A stretch of 64,000 nucleotides of DNA from Rhizobium redzepovicii (GTDB taxonomy: Bacteria > Pseudomonadota > Alphaproteobacteria > Rhizobiales > Rhizobiaceae). Position numbers and translations under genes: made by a program. A model generated the notes under the pieces. The model was given only the letters and a program-made list of their open reading frames with translations. It was not told where the DNA came from and searched no databases. The DNA lies in assembly GCF_019793435.1 (NCBI RefSeq), contig NZ_JAILYH010000002.1, positions 248,001-312,000 on the forward strand, given 5' to 3'. Numbering within the stretch: position 1 is the first letter of the stretch; every line of letters starts with the position of its first letter. Positions 61,772-64,000 of this stretch are shown here, in pieces.

Positions 61772-62818
61772 TCAATCCGTGCGTTTTCCGGTATTGCTGT
61801 TAAAAGGGTGCATCGCATCAACACGGGCGAAAACGTCGATATTCGCATTCTCGGCAAAGTCCGGGCGGCCCGGCACCGTCAGGACGACTGTCCGCTGACT
61901 CTCACCCAATCGCACATGCAGGTGGCTTTCTCCGCCGATCGGCTCGAGCAACTCGACCGTCGCATTCAGGCGAACGGTCGGCTCCGCCGGCTCGGTGACG
62001 AGCAACGCGTCGGGGCGAAGGCCGACCATGTCGGTGCCGGCAGGCAATGCCAGGGTGCCTGCTCTGTCGGCGGCCCTGAGCACGTCGACCGGCACAAGGT
62101 TCATAGGCGGCGAGCCGATGAAGCTGGCGACAAACAAACTCGCCGGTCGATCGTAGACCGCCACCGGCGTGCCGACCTGTTCGACGAGGCCACCGTTCAT
62201 CACGACCAGCCGGTCCGCAAGGGTCATCGCTTCAAGCTGGTCGTGGGTGACGTAGATGCTGGTGGTCTTCAGACGCCGTTGCAGCCGGCGAATTTCGACG
62301 CGCATCTGCACCCGCAACTTGGCATCGAGATTGGAGAGCGGCTCGTCGAACAGAAAGGCGGCCGGCTCGCGGACGATGGCGCGCCCCATCGCCACACGCT
62401 GGCGCTGCCCTCCGGAGAGTTCGCGAGGTTTGCGATCCAACATCGGTCCGATTTCCAGGATCTCGGCGGCCTCCGCCACGCGGCGGTTGATTTCCGCCCG
62501 TTCGGTGCCGCGGTTTTTCAAACCATATTCGAGATTTCCGCGCACGGTCATATGCGGATAAAGCGCATAGTTTTGAAAGACCATCGCAATGTCGCGGTCG
62601 GCCGGCTCCGCCTTGTTCACATTGCGGCCGGCAATCTCGACATCGCCTTCGCTGATCGTTTCCAGCCCGGCAACCATGCGAAGCAGGGTTGATTTGCCGC
62701 AGCCGGAGGGACCGACGAGCACGATCAGTTCGCCGTCTGCAACCGACAGGTTAATGCCTTTGACAGCCGGAACGGCACCATAGTTCTTCTTGACGTCGAT
62801 GATATTGATCGTGGCCAT
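61772..62818 (-). CDS. ugpC: Glycerol-3-phosphate ABC transporter ATP-binding protein UgpC
   Basis: 348-residue ATPase with Walker [10 protein letters not shown] near 36, the signature LSGGQRQR, Walker [13 protein letters not shown] and a TOBE domain. The segment [20 protein letters not shown] is characteristic of UgpC. ATG 62818 has GGAGAAA upstream. It starts immediately after ugpE. Confidence 0.93.
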   Translation of the reverse strand: MATINIIDVKKNYGAVPAVKGINLSVADGELIVLVGPSGCGKSTLLRMVAGLETISEGDVEIAGRNVNKAEPADRDIAMVFQNYALYPHMTVRGNLEYGLKNRGTERAEINRRVAEAAEILEIGPMLDRKPRELSGGQRQRVAMGRAIVREPAAFLFDEPLSNLDAKLRVQMRVEIRRLQRRLKTTSIYVTHDQLEAMTLADRLVVMNGGLVEQVGTPVAVYDRPASLFVASFIGSPPMNLVPVDVLRAADRAGTLALPAGTDMVGLRPDALLVTEPAEPTVRLNATVELLEPIGGESHLHVRLGESQRTVVLTVPGRPDFAENANIDVFARVDAMHPFNSNTGKRTD

Positions 62819-62819
62819 T

Positions 62820-63668
62820 TCATTTCTCCGTTTCGACCAGGCCTTTGACAAAAAGGCGTTGCATGGCGACGATGACGAGGATGGGCGGCAGGGCGGCCAG
62901 AATGACCGCTGCCATCACGAGGTTCCAGCGCGGCTCGGCATCGGCAACCGCTGCCATGCGCTGAATTCCCATCACGACGGTATAGAAGCTCTGGTCGGTG
63001 GTGATGATGAGCGGCCAGAGATACTGGTTCCAGCCGAGCACGAAGAGGATGATGAACAGGGCGGCGATGTTGGTGATCGACAGCGGCAGCAGAATATCGC
63101 GGAAGAACTTCATCGGCCCTGCCCCGTCGACACGCGCGGCCTCCATCAATTCGTCAGGCACCGTCAGAAAGAACTGGCGAAACAGGAAGGTCGCCGTTGC
63201 CGAGGCGATCAGCGGAATGATGAGGCCGCCGTAATTGTTCAGCATCCCGAGGTCGGCGACGACCTTGTACGTTGGCACGATGCGCACCTCGACCGGCAGC
63301 ATCAGCGTGATGAAAATCATCCAGAATGCCAAGGTCCGGAACGGAAACCGGAAATAGACGATGGCAAAGGCCGAAAGGATCGAGATGGCGATCTTCCCGA
63401 CGGCGACGCCGACCGCCATGATCAGCGAGTTGATCATCATCGGCCCGATTGGCGGCGCTCCCGAGCTTGTCATCCCCGACGACAGCATCGTCGAATAGTT
63501 CTCGATGATGTGGCTTCCCGGGGTCAGCGGCACGACGCCCGACAAGAAGTCATTGGGCCCGTGGCTCGATGCGATGAAAGCGACGTAGACCGGAAACACA
63601 ACGATTGTGACGCCGAGAATCAGCACAAGATGGGCCAGAAAATTCAGGAAAGGGCGATTTTCAACCAT
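62820..63668 (-). CDS. ugpE: Glycerol-3-phosphate ABC transporter permease UgpE
   Basis: 282-residue permease. The N-terminus ([20 protein letters not shown]), the [16 protein letters not shown] segment and the EAA loop ([20 protein letters not shown]) are typical of UgpE, including the RWNLVMAA strand near the end. It lies 12 bases after ugpA and directly before ugpC. Confidence 0.94.
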   Translation of the reverse strand: MVENRPFLNFLAHLVLILGVTIVVFPVYVAFIASSHGPNDFLSGVVPLTPGSHIIENYSTMLSSGMTSSGAPPIGPMMINSLIMAVGVAVGKIAISILSAFAIVYFRFPFRTLAFWMIFITLMLPVEVRIVPTYKVVADLGMLNNYGGLIIPLIASATATFLFRQFFLTVPDELMEAARVDGAGPMKFFRDILLPLSITNIAALFIILFVLGWNQYLWPLIITTDQSFYTVVMGIQRMAAVADAEPRWNLVMAAVILAALPPILVIVAMQRLFVKGLVETEK

Positions 63669-63680
63669 CCTCGGGCTCCC

Positions 63681-64000
63681 TCAATATTGCACGCGGCGTT
63701 CAATGAAGCGGAACTGCACCGCCGTCAGGGCGACGACGATCACCATCAGAATGACGGACTGCGCCGCCGACGAGCCTAGATTCAGCCCGATGAAACCGTC
63801 GAAATAGACCTTATAGACCAGGATCTCGGTTGCGCGCGCCGGCCCGCCCTGGGTGGTCGCATGGACGATCCCGAACGTATCGAACATCGCGTAAACGATA
63901 TTGATGACGATCAAATAGAAGGTCGTCGGCGAGATCAGCGGGAAGACGATCGTCCAGAAACGCTTGGTCGGCCCGGCCCCATCGATGGCGCCGGCCTCCT
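63681..64000 (-). CDS. ugpA: Glycerol-3-phosphate ABC transporter permease UgpA (partial)
   Basis: C-terminal 106 residues of a MalF-type permease, cut by the right window edge. The visible EAA loop ends [20 protein letters not shown], followed by [20 protein letters not shown] and the TTQGGP segment typical of UgpA. The operon order ugpA-ugpE-ugpC supports the name; ugpB should lie just outside the window. Confidence 0.9.
   Translation of the reverse strand, partial: EAGAIDGAGPTKRFWTIVFPLISPTTFYLIVINIVYAMFDTFGIVHATTQGGPARATEILVYKVYFDGFIGLNLGSSAAQSVILMVIVVALTAVQFRFIERRVQY

Overview
The window looks like part of a Rhizobium genome (R. leguminosarum / R. etli type), probably a large plasmid or another accessory replicon. 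The evidence is high GC with strong codon bias, many ABC uptake systems, a rhizobial ThuEFGKAB trehalose locus with ThuR, an Ehu/Eut ectoine locus, PAS-type and HAMP-type chemoreceptors, and the flgE-flgK-flgL order of rhizobial flagellar clusters. I see no tRNA, rRNA, CRISPR array, intact insertion sequence, replication gene or conjugation gene.

Layout. (1) 1-4.5 kb, minus strand: a polar amino-acid ABC operon (binding protein, two permeases, ATPase), then an FCD-type GntR regulator and a second binding protein cut by the window edge. (2) 5-20.3 kb: two chemoreceptors flank an accessory flagellar island. It holds a DUF1217 repeat protein, a TetR regulator, an EF-hand repeat protein, flgE-flgK-flgL, an unknown small gene, a DUF6502/DUF5666 (Tat) pair, a small helical protein and a broken antitoxin-like remnant. 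(3) 20.3-34.7 kb: a full ectoine/5-hydroxyectoine import and catabolism locus (ehuABCD-eutABCDE and enuR on the minus strand; asnC, an aldehyde dehydrogenase, an aminotransferase and an oxidoreductase on the plus strand). (4) 35.3-42.8 kb: thuEFGKAB with divergent thuR. (5) 42.8-59.3 kb: a carbohydrate island of unknown substrate, with a ROK kinase, an RPE-like epimerase, two TIM-barrel isomerases, two Gfo/Idh/MocA dehydrogenases, a PfkB kinase, a class I aldolase, two alpha/beta hydrolases, DeoR and LacI regulators, an ABC transporter without its own ATPase and an ATPase without its own permeases. (6) 59.4-64 kb, minus strand: the distal part of a ugp (glycerol-3-phosphate) operon, namely ugpA (partial), ugpE, ugpC, a glycerophosphodiesterase, a DeoR regulator and a HAD phosphatase.

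The most interesting signals are regulatory. Two copies of AGAACT-N4-AGTTCT sit in front of the DUF1217 gene and between tetR and the EF-hand gene. They suggest one TetR switch for two proteins that both carry acidic DxDxDG (Ca2+-loop-like) motifs, next to an incomplete second hook/junction gene set. This is the best candidate for an undescribed system here. A shared TTTACG-N3-GTAA element precedes both the orphan ATPase operon and the ATPase-less transporter operon 7 kb away, which suggests that one LacI protein joins them. An 18-bp perfect palindrome marks the thu control region, and a 12-bp direct repeat marks the ehu promoter.

Starts were chosen from ribosome-binding sites and family alignments from memory. 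Several genes appear to start at TTG. Product names rest on motifs and gene order; no database search was run.
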